Below, piece after piece: positions 25,802-34,786 of a DNA stretch of 64,000 bases (position 1 is its first letter; each line of letters begins with the position of its first letter). Location: the NCBI RefSeq assembly GCF_024362785.1, contig NZ_CP093301.1, positions 558,001-622,000 of the forward strand, given 5' to 3'. The notes beneath the pieces were generated by a model. That model searched no databases. It worked only from the letters and a program-made list of their open reading frames with translations, and was not told where the DNA came from. The translations under genes and the position numbers were made by a program. Origin of the DNA: Evansella sp. LMS18. GTDB lineage: Bacteria > Bacillota > Bacilli > Bacillales > Salisediminibacteriaceae.

Positions 25802-27586
25802 TCAGGAGGTTTCTTTCTCTTTTTGGATTCTTTCATATAATGCTAAGGCAGCCGGTTCTGGTATTCCGGCGTTTTGGATTTCCTCTACGCTGGCTTCCTT
25901 AAGGCGTTTTAAAGACCCAAAATGTTTTAGCAACGCCCGCTTCCGCTTTTCCCCAATTCCGCTCACTTCATCAAGTATGGAAGAGAACATCGTTTTTTTC
26001 CTTGTGTTTCTATGAAAGGAAATAGCGAAACGGTGGACTTCATCCTGAATCCTTTGCAGAAGGTAAAACTCCTGGCTTGTTTTTGAAAGATGGACCACTG
26101 CCGGAGGGTCCCCTTTCATAAGCTGGGATGTGCGGTGTTTCTCATCCTTTACAAGACCGCAGACAGGAATCGAAAGGCCCAGTTCGTCTTCAATGACACT
26201 CTGGGCAGCCGATATCTGCCCTTTACCGCCATCAATAACGATAAGGTCCGGAAGCGGCTGCTCCTCTCTCAACAGCCTTGTGTACCGTCTCCTGACCACT
26301 TCTCTCATGGATTCGTAATCATCAGGGCCTTTTACCGTTTTAATTTTATATTTCCTGTAGTGATTTTTATCTGGTTTCCCATCAAGGAAAGAAACCATCG
26401 CTGATACTGGGTCGACACCTTGTATATTGGAATTATCGAAAGCCTCTATCCTGTGTGGAGTGTCAATTTGAAGCGCCTCTCCAAGCCTTTCAACTGCGAT
26501 AACTGTTTTCTGTTCATCTCTCTCAATCAAGGCAAACTTTTCTTTCAGCGCAAGTCTGGCATTTTTGCAGGCAAGATCCACCAGGGACTTTTTCTGACCT
26601 CTTTTAGGCTGAAGTGCTTTTGTACCTAAAAACTCGGATACGATTTTTTCATCCACGGATGAAGGAACTAAAATCTCTTTTGGCTTCTTGTGCTGATCAT
26701 TGAGATAAAATTGCCCGATAAAAGTATAGAAGTCATCTTCGGCATCCTGGTACATCGGAAAGAGGGACACGTCTCTTTCTATCAGATTTCCCTGCCTTAT
26801 AAAGAAAACCTGGACGCACATCCATCCTTTATCGTAAGCACAACCGAAGATATCCTTGTCCGTTAAATCTGAGAGAGCCATCTTCTGTTTTTCCATCACT
26901 GTTTCAATGTGCTGCACCTGGTCCCTCAGTTCTTTGGCCCTTTCAAACTCGAGGTTTTCAGCAGCCTGGTGCATTTTTTCCGTAATTTCCTGTTTTATAT
27001 CTTTATGCTCACCATTTAAGAATCTTGAAATTTCACCTGCGATTTTCTGATTTTCATTTTTCGTCACCTCAAATTCACAGGGAGCAAGACACTGGCCGAT
27101 ATGATAATACAAGCAGACCCGATTAGGCATTGTCTCGCACTTTCTTAGAGGATAGAGCCTGTCGAGCAATTTTTTCGTTTCATTTGCCGCATAGGCGTTA
27201 GGATACGGACCAAAGTATTTTGCCCCGTCCTTTTTAATCTTTCTCGTAGTAATCAGCCGAGGATGCCTTTCGTTAGTGATTTTTAAATATGGATAACTCT
27301 TATCATCCTTGAGGAGGATATTGTAGCGAGGTTTATATTTTCTGATTAAAGTTCTTTCAAGGATTAAGGCCTCCATATCAGAAGAGGTGACAATCCATTC
27401 AAAATCCTCAATCTCACTGACTAAACGCTGCGTTTTTATATCATGCGCAGCCCGAAAGTAGGATCTGACCCTGTTTCTCAATACTTTCGCTTTTCCCACA
27501 TATATGACTGTTCCATGTTTATTCTTCATCAGGTAGCAGCCCGGCTGGTCAGGGACAATTGCTACTTTTTCTTTTAAAAGTGACAT
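25802..27586 (-). CDS. uvrC: excinuclease ABC subunit C
   Basis: Makes the two incisions of nucleotide excision repair together with UvrB. The 594 residues begin with a GIY-YIG nuclease domain ([20 protein letters not shown]), then a UvrB-binding UVR motif near residue 205, the RNase H-like C-terminal nuclease ([20 protein letters not shown]) and terminal helix-hairpin-helix motifs ([18 protein letters not shown] region). It lies between trxA and lysC as in B. subtilis. Confidence 0.97.
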   Translation of the reverse strand: MSLLKEKVAIVPDQPGCYLMKNKHGTVIYVGKAKVLRNRVRSYFRAAHDIKTQRLVSEIEDFEWIVTSSDMEALILERTLIRKYKPRYNILLKDDKSYPYLKITNERHPRLITTRKIKKDGAKYFGPYPNAYAANETKKLLDRLYPLRKCETMPNRVCLYYHIGQCLAPCEFEVTKNENQKIAGEISRFLNGEHKDIKQEITEKMHQAAENLEFERAKELRDQVQHIETVMEKQKMALSDLTDKDIFGCAYDKGWMCVQVFFIRQGNLIERDVSLFPMYQDAEDDFYTFIGQFYLNDQHKKPKEILVPSSVDEKIVSEFLGTKALQPKRGQKKSLVDLACKNARLALKEKFALIERDEQKTVIAVERLGEALQIDTPHRIEAFDNSNIQGVDPVSAMVSFLDGKPDKNHYRKYKIKTVKGPDDYESMREVVRRRYTRLLREEQPLPDLIVIDGGKGQISAAQSVIEDELGLSIPVCGLVKDEKHRTSQLMKGDPPAVVHLSKTSQEFYLLQRIQDEVHRFAISFHRNTRKKTMFSSILDEVSGIGEKRKRALLKHFGSLKRLKEASVEEIQNAGIPEPAALALYERIQKEKETS

Positions 27587-27687
27587 GTATTTGTCGCTCC
27601 TTTATCCTGATGTAACCATCCGTATAACTCCCGTCTCTAAACATAAGTGGAAGCAAAGAGGTTTAGCTGGAGATAACGGACGCTAAC

Positions 27688-27757
27688 ATCCCGATTGGTT
27701 CACCTAACAATCAGCGGGGGATGAATAACCCTCCCACTGATTGTTAGTTCAATTTAT
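27688..27757 (+). repeat. hairpin repeat family H, copy 1
   Basis: ATCCCGAT...GGTTCAC then CTAACAATCAG...CTGATTGTTAG, an 11-bp perfect stem with a G/C-rich inner part, ending TTCAATTTATA. Related copies lie at 47189-47256 and 50059-50113. It may also terminate transcription. Confidence 0.7.
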
Positions 27758-27954
27758 AAACAGCTGAAAAGTTGATAGTGCACCTTTATGATGTTTAGTA
27801 TATCACCAGAGTGTCTTCTGTTCATCCCCGAGATGTCTGGATAATTCAATAGGGCAATCTTGAGTGGTAAGATAATAACGGATGGATTCGGATAGTTAGG
27901 GAAAATGGACAAGGGTATTAAGGCAGGCTGGGGATTGACCCGCAAGTATGGAAT

Positions 27955-28045
27955 GCGGGACAAGTTTGCCTGTATTCCCCACGATTTGTCCTGCAAAATA
28001 AAAATGCAGGACAAATTCACCTTTCAACCCAAAAATTTGTCCTGC
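27955..28045. repeat. array of GCAGGACAAATT in alternating orientation
   Basis: Four copies at about 27955, 27983, 28006 and 28034 read plus, minus, plus, minus, so the array could fold into two hairpins. It fills much of the 580-bp gap between uvrC and trxA. No gene is credible there. Confidence 0.6.
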
Positions 28046-28118
28046 TAATCATCTGCAAAGCAAATCGCTCTGCTCTGCCCTACCCTCATCACAACCGGAT
28101 TTTCCCTGGATTTGCCCC

Positions 28119-28156
28119 GAAAAAAGAAAAAAACTGAACGGCAGCCGTTCAGTTTT
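28119..28156 (-). terminator. terminator of trxA
   Basis: A perfect 12-bp stem AAAACTGAACGG / CCGTTCAGTTTT with a 3-nt loop and a long T-rich tract on the minus strand. Confidence 0.92.
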
Positions 28157-28167
28157 AATTATTACTA

Positions 28168-28482
28168 TTATACGTGTTTGTTTAATAAGCTTGCTAATTG
28201 TTCTTTTGGCTGGAAGCCTACAACCTGGTCTACAACTTCGCCATCTTTAAAAACAAGAAGTGTCGGGATGCTCATCACACCGTATTTGCTTGCTGTTTCC
28301 TGGTTTTCATCCACATCAAGCTTAACAATTTTCACTTTGTCTCCCATTTCACCGTCAAGTTCTTCCAGTACAGGAGCAATCATTTTACAAGGTCCGCACC
28401 ACGGTGCCCAAAAGTCAGCAAGTACTACACCTTCAGAAGTTTCCGTTGAAAAGTTTTGATCAGTCGCATTTACGATAGCCAT
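28168..28482 (-). CDS. trxA: thioredoxin
   Basis: A small disulfide reductase (104 residues) with active site WCGPCK (Cys29 and Cys32) and the cis-proline loop in SIPTLLVF. It is cytosolic and general for ribonucleotide reductase and stress responses. It lies downstream of etfA, as in B. subtilis, and has its own terminator. GAGG precedes the start. Confidence 0.98.
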   Translation of the reverse strand: MAIVNATDQNFSTETSEGVVLADFWAPWCGPCKMIAPVLEELDGEMGDKVKIVKLDVDENQETASKYGVMSIPTLLVFKDGEVVDQVVGFQPKEQLASLLNKHV

Positions 28483-28700
28483 TTAAAATCCTCCCTCATA
28501 TTACATACCATTTTTATCCCCGTGCAAAGACAGGCCTGCCTATGCAAAACACCGACAGGTATTCTTTAATTTTCATTACAATTCCTATATTAACTAACAT
28601 ACCCTTTCATAGCAAAAATATTGCTCAAAGTGATTCTGAAGTCTTTGAATACATTGTCATTGATTTTCGCTGCAGGAATTTTCCATATACACAGATGAGT

Positions 28701-28730
28701 AAAAGAGAGCCGGAAGCCGGCTCTCTTTTT
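28701..28730. terminator. terminator of etfA
   Basis: A perfect 13-bp stem AAAAGAGAGCCGG / CCGGCTCTCTTTT with loop AAG. It could act in both directions; the gene concerned is on the minus strand. Confidence 0.9.
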
Positions 28731-28744
28731 ATCTGAACTTTAAA

Positions 28745-29716
28745 TTACACGAGTACTTTCTTGAACTCTTCTGTCAGTTTAGGCACTATATCAAACAGGT
28801 CCCCTACAATTCCGTAGTCTGCAATCTGGAAGATCTCCGCTTCAGGATCTTTGTTGATTGCAACAATGATTTTCGAGTTGGACATACCTGCCACGTGCTG
28901 GATAGCACCACTGATACCAACAGCGATGTAAAGGTCAGGTGTAACTACTTTACCAGTCTGCCCGATCTGCAGAGCGTAGTCACAGTATTCTGCGTCACAA
29001 GCTCCGCGGGATGCACCCACCGCAGCACCGAGAACGTCAGCCAGTTCCTGAAGAATATCGAAATTCTCTTCACTCTTCAAACCACGGCCGCCAGCCACGA
29101 TGACTGAAGCCTCTGAAAGGTCAACACCTGATGTTGTATTTCTTACAACGTCCTTGATGATAGTATTCAGATCTTTAATATCTACGTCCACACTTTGCAC
29201 ATCGCCGCTTCTTGATTCGTCCTTCTCAAGTGCCGGGATATTGTTTGGACGGATAGTTGCAAAAACAATGCCGTCTTTAACAACTACTTTTTCGAATGCT
29301 TTACCGGAATAAATAGGCCTTGTGAAAATAACTTCCTCACCAGCCGCTTCGATTCCCACAGCATCAGATACGAGACCAGAGCCGATTCGTGCAGCGATTT
29401 TCGGGGAAACATCTTTACCGATTGCCGTATGGCCGAGAATGATTCCTTCAGGATCTTCCTGCTCAATTACAGTTTGCAGAGCCTGGCTGTATCCTTCAGG
29501 TGTATAATCAGCAAGCTTGTCACTTTCAACTGTAAGTACCTTGTCGGCACCATAGTGGATCATTTCATTTGCTAAACCGCTTACATTTTCGCCAAGAACA
29601 ACGCCGACAATCTCTCCGTCTGCAGAGATTTCTTTCGCAGCTGCAATTGCTTCAAACGATACGTTACGGAATGCTCCGTCACGAACTTCACCGATGACTA
29701 GTACTTTTTTAGACAT
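28745..29716 (-). CDS. etfA: electron transfer flavoprotein alpha subunit
   Basis: With EtfB it accepts electrons from acyl-CoA dehydrogenase. The 323 residues contain the C-terminal FAD-binding region ([17 protein letters not shown] and [10 protein letters not shown]... [19 protein letters not shown]). The ATG at 29716 fits the site AGGAGGG better than the ATG 9 bp upstream. It follows etfB by about 20 bp in the FadR gene cluster. Confidence 0.97.
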   Translation of the reverse strand: MSKKVLVIGEVRDGAFRNVSFEAIAAAKEISADGEIVGVVLGENVSGLANEMIHYGADKVLTVESDKLADYTPEGYSQALQTVIEQEDPEGIILGHTAIGKDVSPKIAARIGSGLVSDAVGIEAAGEEVIFTRPIYSGKAFEKVVVKDGIVFATIRPNNIPALEKDESRSGDVQSVDVDIKDLNTIIKDVVRNTTSGVDLSEASVIVAGGRGLKSEENFDILQELADVLGAAVGASRGACDAEYCDYALQIGQTGKVVTPDLYIAVGISGAIQHVAGMSNSKIIVAINKDPEAEIFQIADYGIVGDLFDIVPKLTEEFKKVLV

Positions 29717-29735
29717 ATTGACCATTCCCTCCTGT

Positions 29736-30506
29736 TTATATCACTTTCGCTTCGTTTTTCAATAAAGAAACAAGTTCTTTCACCTGATCGTCCAGTTCAC
29801 CTTCGAGAATCTTGCCAGCCTCTTTTTCTGGCGGGAGATAACGGTCGACTGTTTTGGTTTTGCCTTCCACATCATCTTCATCCAGATCAAGATCGTCAAG
29901 ATCCAGTGTTTCAAGTGGCTTTTTCTTAGCTTTCATAATTCCCGGAAGTGAAGGGTAGCGCGGCTCGTTAAGTCCCTGCTGAGCTGTTACAACAACCGGC
30001 AGACTCACTTCAACGATTTGCTGGTCACCTTCCACGTCTTTTTCGATCGTAGCTTTTCCGTCAGCGATATCAATTTTCACTATAGAAGTTACATGGTTGA
30101 AGCCAAGTTGTTCTGCCAGCCTTGGACCTACCTGCCCGGATCCTCCATCAACAGCTACGTTTCCTCCAAGGATAATATCAGCATCTTTATCCTGCAGGTA
30201 AGCAGCAAGGATAGCCTGAGTAGAGAACTGGTCTCCATCTTCTACATCTTCGTCTTCGATAAGTACCGCTTTATCGGCACCCATCGCAAGACCTGTACGG
30301 AGCTGCTTTTCTGCTTCTTCGTCACCAACTGTTACAAGAGTGACCTCTCCGCCATGCTCATCTCTGATCTGGATTGCCTCTTCAATTGCATACTCGTCGT
30401 AAGGGTTGATGATGAATTCTGCTCCATCTTCAACGATCTCTCCATTTTCGATTTGAATCTTTTCCTCTGTATCAAAGGTGCGCTTCAAAATAACATAGAT
30501 GTTCAT
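29736..30506 (-). CDS. etfB: electron transfer flavoprotein beta subunit
   Basis: A 256-residue AMP-binding subunit of the ETF dimer. The ETF beta signature is seen as VSLPVVVTAQQGLNEPRYPS, and the N-terminus is MNIYVILKRTFDTEE. The ATG at 30506 has GGGAGGG upstream. It lies in the lcfA-fadR-fadB-etfB-etfA order known from B. subtilis, so FadR control is likely, though no separate box is seen directly upstream. Confidence 0.97.
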   Translation of the reverse strand: MNIYVILKRTFDTEEKIQIENGEIVEDGAEFIINPYDEYAIEEAIQIRDEHGGEVTLVTVGDEEAEKQLRTGLAMGADKAVLIEDEDVEDGDQFSTQAILAAYLQDKDADIILGGNVAVDGGSGQVGPRLAEQLGFNHVTSIVKIDIADGKATIEKDVEGDQQIVEVSLPVVVTAQQGLNEPRYPSLPGIMKAKKKPLETLDLDDLDLDEDDVEGKTKTVDRYLPPEKEAGKILEGELDDQVKELVSLLKNEAKVI

Positions 30507-30629
30507 GAATTTCCCTCCCAATATTTTAGAAAGATTAATAATTACTCTTAAAAATCAAGACTGTTACCGTTCTTTGGAATGTTCCGATTATTTAAAACAA
30601 AAATAAAAGGGTTATTTTCCGAACGGGGA

Positions 30630-31418
30630 TCAGCGGTCTTTGAATTCAGGCTTTCTTTTTTCGAGAAACGCCTGGATCCCTTCTTTTGCATCTTCTGATT
30701 CAAAAACTTCTCCAAAAGCATCAGCTTCCTTCACTTGACCTACATCAGTCCCAAGGTTTTCACTTGTATTAAAATGCAGAAGCTGAAGGGCATGACGCAC
30801 AGATACAGCACCTTTTCCGGCTATTTTACTTGCTAGTTTCCCAGCTTCAGCCAGAACATCTTCCTCAGGTACAGCATAATTCACCAGTCCGAGGGACGCT
30901 GCTTCAGTTCCAGTAACCGGGTCTGAAGTCAACAGCATTTCAGCTGCTTTAGCTTTTCCTACAAGAGCCGGCAGCCTGAGCGTTCCTGCAAAGCCGGGGA
31001 TCAGGCCGAGTTGCAGTTCAGGCAGTCCAAGCTTCGCATTTTCCGCTGCGATCCTGATATGGCAGGCCATTGCAAGTTCAAGCCCGCCTCCCAGAGCAGC
31101 ACCATGGATTGCCGCGATAACTGGTTTTGGAAAGGCCTCGATCTCGTTAAAAACAAGCTGTCCCTGCCTTGCCAGTTTAGAAAATGCTTTTCCATCTTCT
31201 ACTCTGGTAAACTCTTTAATATCTGCTCCGGCTGCAAAAAAACGTCCTTCGCCATGGAGCAGCACAACTTTTACAGAGCTGTCCTCTTTTAAGTCTTTAA
31301 AAATTCCGCCAATTTCCTGAATGAGATGTTGTGATAATGCGTTTGCTGGCGGAGAGGTTAAAGTCACATAAGCGATTGAGCCCTCTTTTTTTAACTGTAC
31401 CAACTTATTTTCAGACAA
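30630..31418 (-). CDS. enoyl-CoA hydratase/isomerase (FadB-like, crotonase family)
   Basis: Hydrates trans-2-enoyl-CoA in beta-oxidation. Crotonase motifs are present: AGADIKEF (oxyanion hole region) and HGAALGGGLELAMACHIRIA with the catalytic glutamates nearby (LPELQLGLIPGFAGTLRLP). A TTG start at 31418 is chosen because AAAGGAG lies 8 bp upstream; an in-frame ATG at 31436 has no ribosome-binding site. That gives 262 residues. Position matches fadB (ysiB) of B. subtilis. Confidence 0.92.
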   Translation of the reverse strand: MSENKLVQLKKEGSIAYVTLTSPPANALSQHLIQEIGGIFKDLKEDSSVKVVLLHGEGRFFAAGADIKEFTRVEDGKAFSKLARQGQLVFNEIEAFPKPVIAAIHGAALGGGLELAMACHIRIAAENAKLGLPELQLGLIPGFAGTLRLPALVGKAKAAEMLLTSDPVTGTEAASLGLVNYAVPEEDVLAEAGKLASKIAGKGAVSVRHALQLLHFNTSENLGTDVGQVKEADAFGEVFESEDAKEGIQAFLEKRKPEFKDR

Positions 31419-31558
31419 AGCATTCACTCCTTTCATTTGGCCGAGAGTTTAAAAAACTGTCCTGGTTATTTCCGGCCATAACCGTCTCCCTGTTGGAGGA
31501 AAAAGCATGGCCGGCGGCTTTATTTACTTTGATTCATCTGCCACTTTATTTTACTGCT

Positions 31559-32146
31559 TTAATTCGTCTTAAGTCCATTAAGCAGCATTTTATGTACCGG
31601 GACAGCCAGCGAAACGAGGTCATATTTATGGTCTTTCATCACCCAGTTTGTGACCACTTCATCAATAGCGCCAAAAATCACCTGGCGGGCGATACGGCGG
31701 TCGAGGTCCTGATGAAAGTATCCAGCCTCCACACCTTCAGCTAATATGGAGTCGATCAAATCTAAGTACCCTTTTAATATCTCGTTAATTCTGTAGCGAA
31801 GGACAATATTCGATTGCCGAAGTTCAAGCTGAGTGACAATGGCCAGGTCGTAATCAGCTACAAATTGCTTAAGATGCATCTCGATTAACAGCAAAAGCTT
31901 TTTTTCTATAGATGTTTCTTCAGAAAGGCGCTCCTTGCTATTCTGGACGAAATGCCCCATCTTCTTCTCAAATAAAGAGATAAGGATATCTTCTTTATTT
32001 TTGAAGTATAAATATATGGTTCCGTCAGCAACTCCCGCTTCTCTGGCAATCTTGGATACCTGTGAATTATGGTATCCGTTTTCGGCAATCACTTTTACAG
32101 CTGCCTCAATTATCTGATCGTATTTTTGCCCTCTTTTTTTTGCCAT
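31559..32146 (-). CDS. fadR: TetR-family fatty acid degradation regulator FadR
   Basis: A 195-residue repressor. The N-terminal TetR helix-turn-helix is YDQIIEAAVKVIAENGYHNS...GVADGTIYLYFKNKEDIL, and the C-terminal domain should bind long-chain acyl-CoA. A symmetric FadR box lies 31 bp upstream of the start, indicating autoregulation. The gene lies between lcfA and fadB as in B. subtilis (ysiA). Confidence 0.93.
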   Translation of the reverse strand: MAKKRGQKYDQIIEAAVKVIAENGYHNSQVSKIAREAGVADGTIYLYFKNKEDILISLFEKKMGHFVQNSKERLSEETSIEKKLLLLIEMHLKQFVADYDLAIVTQLELRQSNIVLRYRINEILKGYLDLIDSILAEGVEAGYFHQDLDRRIARQVIFGAIDEVVTNWVMKDHKYDLVSLAVPVHKMLLNGLKTN

Positions 32147-32176
32147 TTCATCACTTCCTCAACACTTCCATAAAAA

Positions 32177-32194
32177 TGAATGACCGTTCATTCA
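32177..32194. promoter_or_regulatory. FadR operator upstream of fadR
   Basis: TGAATGACCGTTCATTCA: perfect 7-bp arms with a 4-bp centre that differs from the B. subtilis consensus at two positions. Confidence 0.8.
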
Positions 32195-32325
32195 TGTTTT
32201 AATTTTAGATGATGTTTTCTTTCCTGTCAAACAGGAAATTTTCTCACCTTAAACAGGTTAATATTTATTTTCCCCTCAGGCAACTAATATAGTCACCAGT
32301 ACAGTATTTCCCGTCTGCATTTCAG

Positions 32326-32355
32326 AAAAAATCATTCTAGCAGTGCTAGAATGAT
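32326..32355 (-). terminator. terminator overlapping the end of the downstream lcfA copy
   Basis: A perfect 11-bp stem ATCATTCTAGC / GCTAGAATGAT with a 3-nt loop and T run. It touches the stop codon and separates lcfA from fadR. Confidence 0.85.
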
Positions 32356-34070
32356 CAGCTTGATTTTTCTTTCGCCTTGTTCTCCTGTTGTTTCTGTTTT
32401 TCTTCTTCCAGAAGTGCGCGCCGGAGAACCTTTCCTACCATTGTTTTTGGCAGCTCATCCCGGAATTCAAAGAGCCGTGGCGCTTTATATGCCGATAAAT
32501 GTTTACGGCAGTACTTGTTCAGCTCTTCTTCTGTTGCCTTAGCTCCGTCTTTCAGGACAATAAAGGCTTTGACAGTTTCACCGCGGTAAGGGTCGGGCAC
32601 GCCGACTGCTACAGCTTCCTGAACCGCTTCATGCTCGTACAGAACTTCTTCAATTTCACGAGGGTAAATATTGAATCCCCCTGCAATTATCATATCTTTC
32701 TTACGGTCAACGATATAGAAGAAGCCTTCTTCATCCATATAGCCCATATCGCCTGTCAGTAGCCATTCCCCGTCATGAAAGACAGCGTCTGTTTCCTCAG
32801 GCCTGTTCCAGTAGCCTTTCATTACCTGCGGTCCGCGGATTATTAATTCCCCTACCTCCCCTGGCTTGGCTGGTTCACCGGTTTCCGCCGAAAGAATGGC
32901 CACATCTGTGTCAGGCCATGGAAGTCCGATGCTTCCGGAAGGGCGCTTACCCCACATCAAATTGAAGTGTGTTACCGGAGATGCCTCTGTCAGGCCGAAT
33001 CCTTCTGACAGCTTTCCCCCTGTCAAGGTTTCAAACCTTTGCTGCACTTCCACCGGCAACGGTGCGGAACCACTAATACAAACTTCGATAGAGGTAAGAT
33101 TGTATTTTTTCACATCGGGATCATTAATCAGCCCAATATACATCGTTGGTGCTCCAGGAAAAATGGTTGCTTTTTGTTTCTCGATGGTTTTTAGCGTCTG
33201 TTTCGTATCAAATTTAGGCAGAATTACCATTTTTGACCTGTCCATGACAGCGAAATTCATGCCTACCGTCATTCCGTAAACGTGGAAAAATGGAAGGGCA
33301 CATAAAATAACTTCGTTTCCATGGTCAATTTTATGCATCCACTTAATACACTGGGTAGTGTTTGCCACCAGGTTATAGTGCGTCAGTTTAACACCTTTCG
33401 CCACACCTGTTGTTCCACCGGTATATTGGAGCAGAGCTAAGTCTTCCTTAGTGTTTACTTCAAGCGGTATTTCTGCAGGCTCGGATGACTTCAGCAGTTC
33501 TGTGAAGGAATGAACCTTAGAGCTGTATGTAACTTCAACCTTGACGCCTGTGTTTTTCTTTTGGATGAACGGATAAATCAGGTTCTTCGGAAAAGGAAGA
33601 TAATCCTTTATTCCAGTAACAATAACATGCTCAAGCTTTGTTTTACTAATGACATTCATGACTCGAGGATAGACCAGGTCTAAACAGACAATTACCTTAG
33701 CACCTGAATCAACCATTTGATGCTCCAGTTCCCTTTCCACATACAAAGGGTTTGTCTGGACGACAACCGCTCCTGCCAGCAGCGCACCATAATAGGATAT
33801 TACTGATTGCGGAGTGTTTGCGAGCATAATGGCGACTCGATCCCCTTGTTCAATTCCCAGTTCTCTGAGGCTGTTTGCGAAACGAAGTGCTGAATCATAG
33901 ACTTCTCTGAACGTCATTTCTTTCCCCATGAAATGAAGCAATGTCTTCTCCGGCTCTTCTTTTGCACCTGCTGCCAGATAGTGCTGCAGAGGTTTTTCCT
34001 CATAATTTATAGTTGTCGGGATATCTTCAGGGTAGTGAGCAAGCCAAGGTCTTTGTAATTTCTCCTCCAT
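32355..34070 (-). CDS. lcfA: long-chain fatty acid-CoA ligase (paralogue 1)
   Basis: Activates fatty acids to acyl-CoA with ATP. The 571 residues contain the AMP-binding signature YTGGTTGVAKGVKLTH, the GFGLTEASP motif and the C-terminal hinge and lysine region (DRKKDMIIAGGFNIYPREIE, LPKTMVGKVLRRAL). The ATG at 34070 has AAGGAGG upstream; the frame extends further upstream without support. It is the lcfA next to fadR, the arrangement of B. subtilis. A close paralogue lies just upstream. Confidence 0.95.
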   Translation of the reverse strand: MEEKLQRPWLAHYPEDIPTTINYEEKPLQHYLAAGAKEEPEKTLLHFMGKEMTFREVYDSALRFANSLRELGIEQGDRVAIMLANTPQSVISYYGALLAGAVVVQTNPLYVERELEHQMVDSGAKVIVCLDLVYPRVMNVISKTKLEHVIVTGIKDYLPFPKNLIYPFIQKKNTGVKVEVTYSSKVHSFTELLKSSEPAEIPLEVNTKEDLALLQYTGGTTGVAKGVKLTHYNLVANTTQCIKWMHKIDHGNEVILCALPFFHVYGMTVGMNFAVMDRSKMVILPKFDTKQTLKTIEKQKATIFPGAPTMYIGLINDPDVKKYNLTSIEVCISGSAPLPVEVQQRFETLTGGKLSEGFGLTEASPVTHFNLMWGKRPSGSIGLPWPDTDVAILSAETGEPAKPGEVGELIIRGPQVMKGYWNRPEETDAVFHDGEWLLTGDMGYMDEEGFFYIVDRKKDMIIAGGFNIYPREIEEVLYEHEAVQEAVAVGVPDPYRGETVKAFIVLKDGAKATEEELNKYCRKHLSAYKAPRLFEFRDELPKTMVGKVLRRALLEEEKQKQQENKAKEKSS

Positions 34071-34193
34071 GAAACGTCCTCCTTTGCTTCTCCTTTCAGG
34101 TGAAGCATTCAACCCTCTCTCATTTCCATTGTAATGAAACCGATTACAAAAATAAATGGTTTAGTGACAATTTTTTTAATTTTTTTATTTTTA

Positions 34194-34530
34194 CATATAA
34201 CTTCATAATTCAAAGTTTTCAAATCTAATACGAATATTATCTCAAAAAAATTGCTTTGTTGTTCGATTTTACGCTTCAGACGGACGCTTTCTGCGGGCAC
34301 GGCTTCAACTAATTTTTTCCGGCTGAACGCCGTCAAAAATGGATTTTCAGCTTGCGCTATTCCCGCAAGAACGAGCATCTTCTTCACCGCAAATGCGTCG
34401 AGTTGTCTCGACGGATATTCTACGGAGCTAAGCTGGCAGAGGAAGAGACAGTCACCGCCGTATTACGCTACAATCGAATAGTAACGTTCGTCCTTTTTAA
34501 ATTCAGAACTTATATATATGAAATTCAATC
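34194..34530 (+). repeat. family L repeat, copy B (about 337 bp), with nested S module
   Basis: The same layout and orientation as copy A: left end CTTCATAATTCAAAG, block CGCTTCAGACGGACG, right end TATATGAAATTCAATC. It is more diverged at the ends than A and C. It lies between the two lcfA paralogues. Confidence 0.8.
34371..34450 (+). repeat. family S module nested in L copy B
   Basis: ACGAGC at the left, a perfect 6-bp hairpin GTCGAG-TTGT-CTCGAC in the core and GCAGAGGAAGAGACA at the right; 80 bp, without the internal duplication seen in copy A. Confidence 0.8.
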
Positions 34531-34600
34531 TTACAGAAAAACTTTTGGATTAAAACATCTAATCTGCGCTGGGTTGACAGAAAAGAGGCAGCAGTTTTAA

Positions 34601-34705
34601 TATATTGGCGAAAAAGTCATTTTATTGGCTAAATCGAGATTTTATTGGCGAAACTCAGCAGTTTATTGGCGAAATTTTATTTATATTGGCGAGCCGCCAA
34701 TATAA
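34601..34705. repeat. five-unit TTATTGGCGAAA array with a 20-bp period
   Basis: ATTGGC occurs at 34604, 34624, 34644, 34665 and 34685, a spacing of 20, 20, 21 and 20 bp. The last unit is followed by its inverted copy (TATTGGCG...CGCCAATA), which makes a hairpin. Sequences between cores are not conserved. Confidence 0.7.
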
Positions 34706-34747
34706 GGCCCTGCACTCAAAGTTTATCTGCTGCGCACTAAACAACTA

Positions 34748-34775
34748 AAAGAAGGCACCCGAGGATGCCTTCTTT
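34748..34775 (-). terminator. terminator of the upstream lcfA copy
   Basis: A perfect 10-bp stem AAAGAAGGCA / TGCCTTCTTT, 8-nt loop, T-rich on both sides. Confidence 0.8.
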
Positions 34776-34786
34776 CCCGTAAACCT

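Noticed and set aside
27754-28020. 88-codon minus frame between uvrC and trxA.
   Set aside because: It spans the GGACAA array, has no ribosome-binding site and no recognisable domain.
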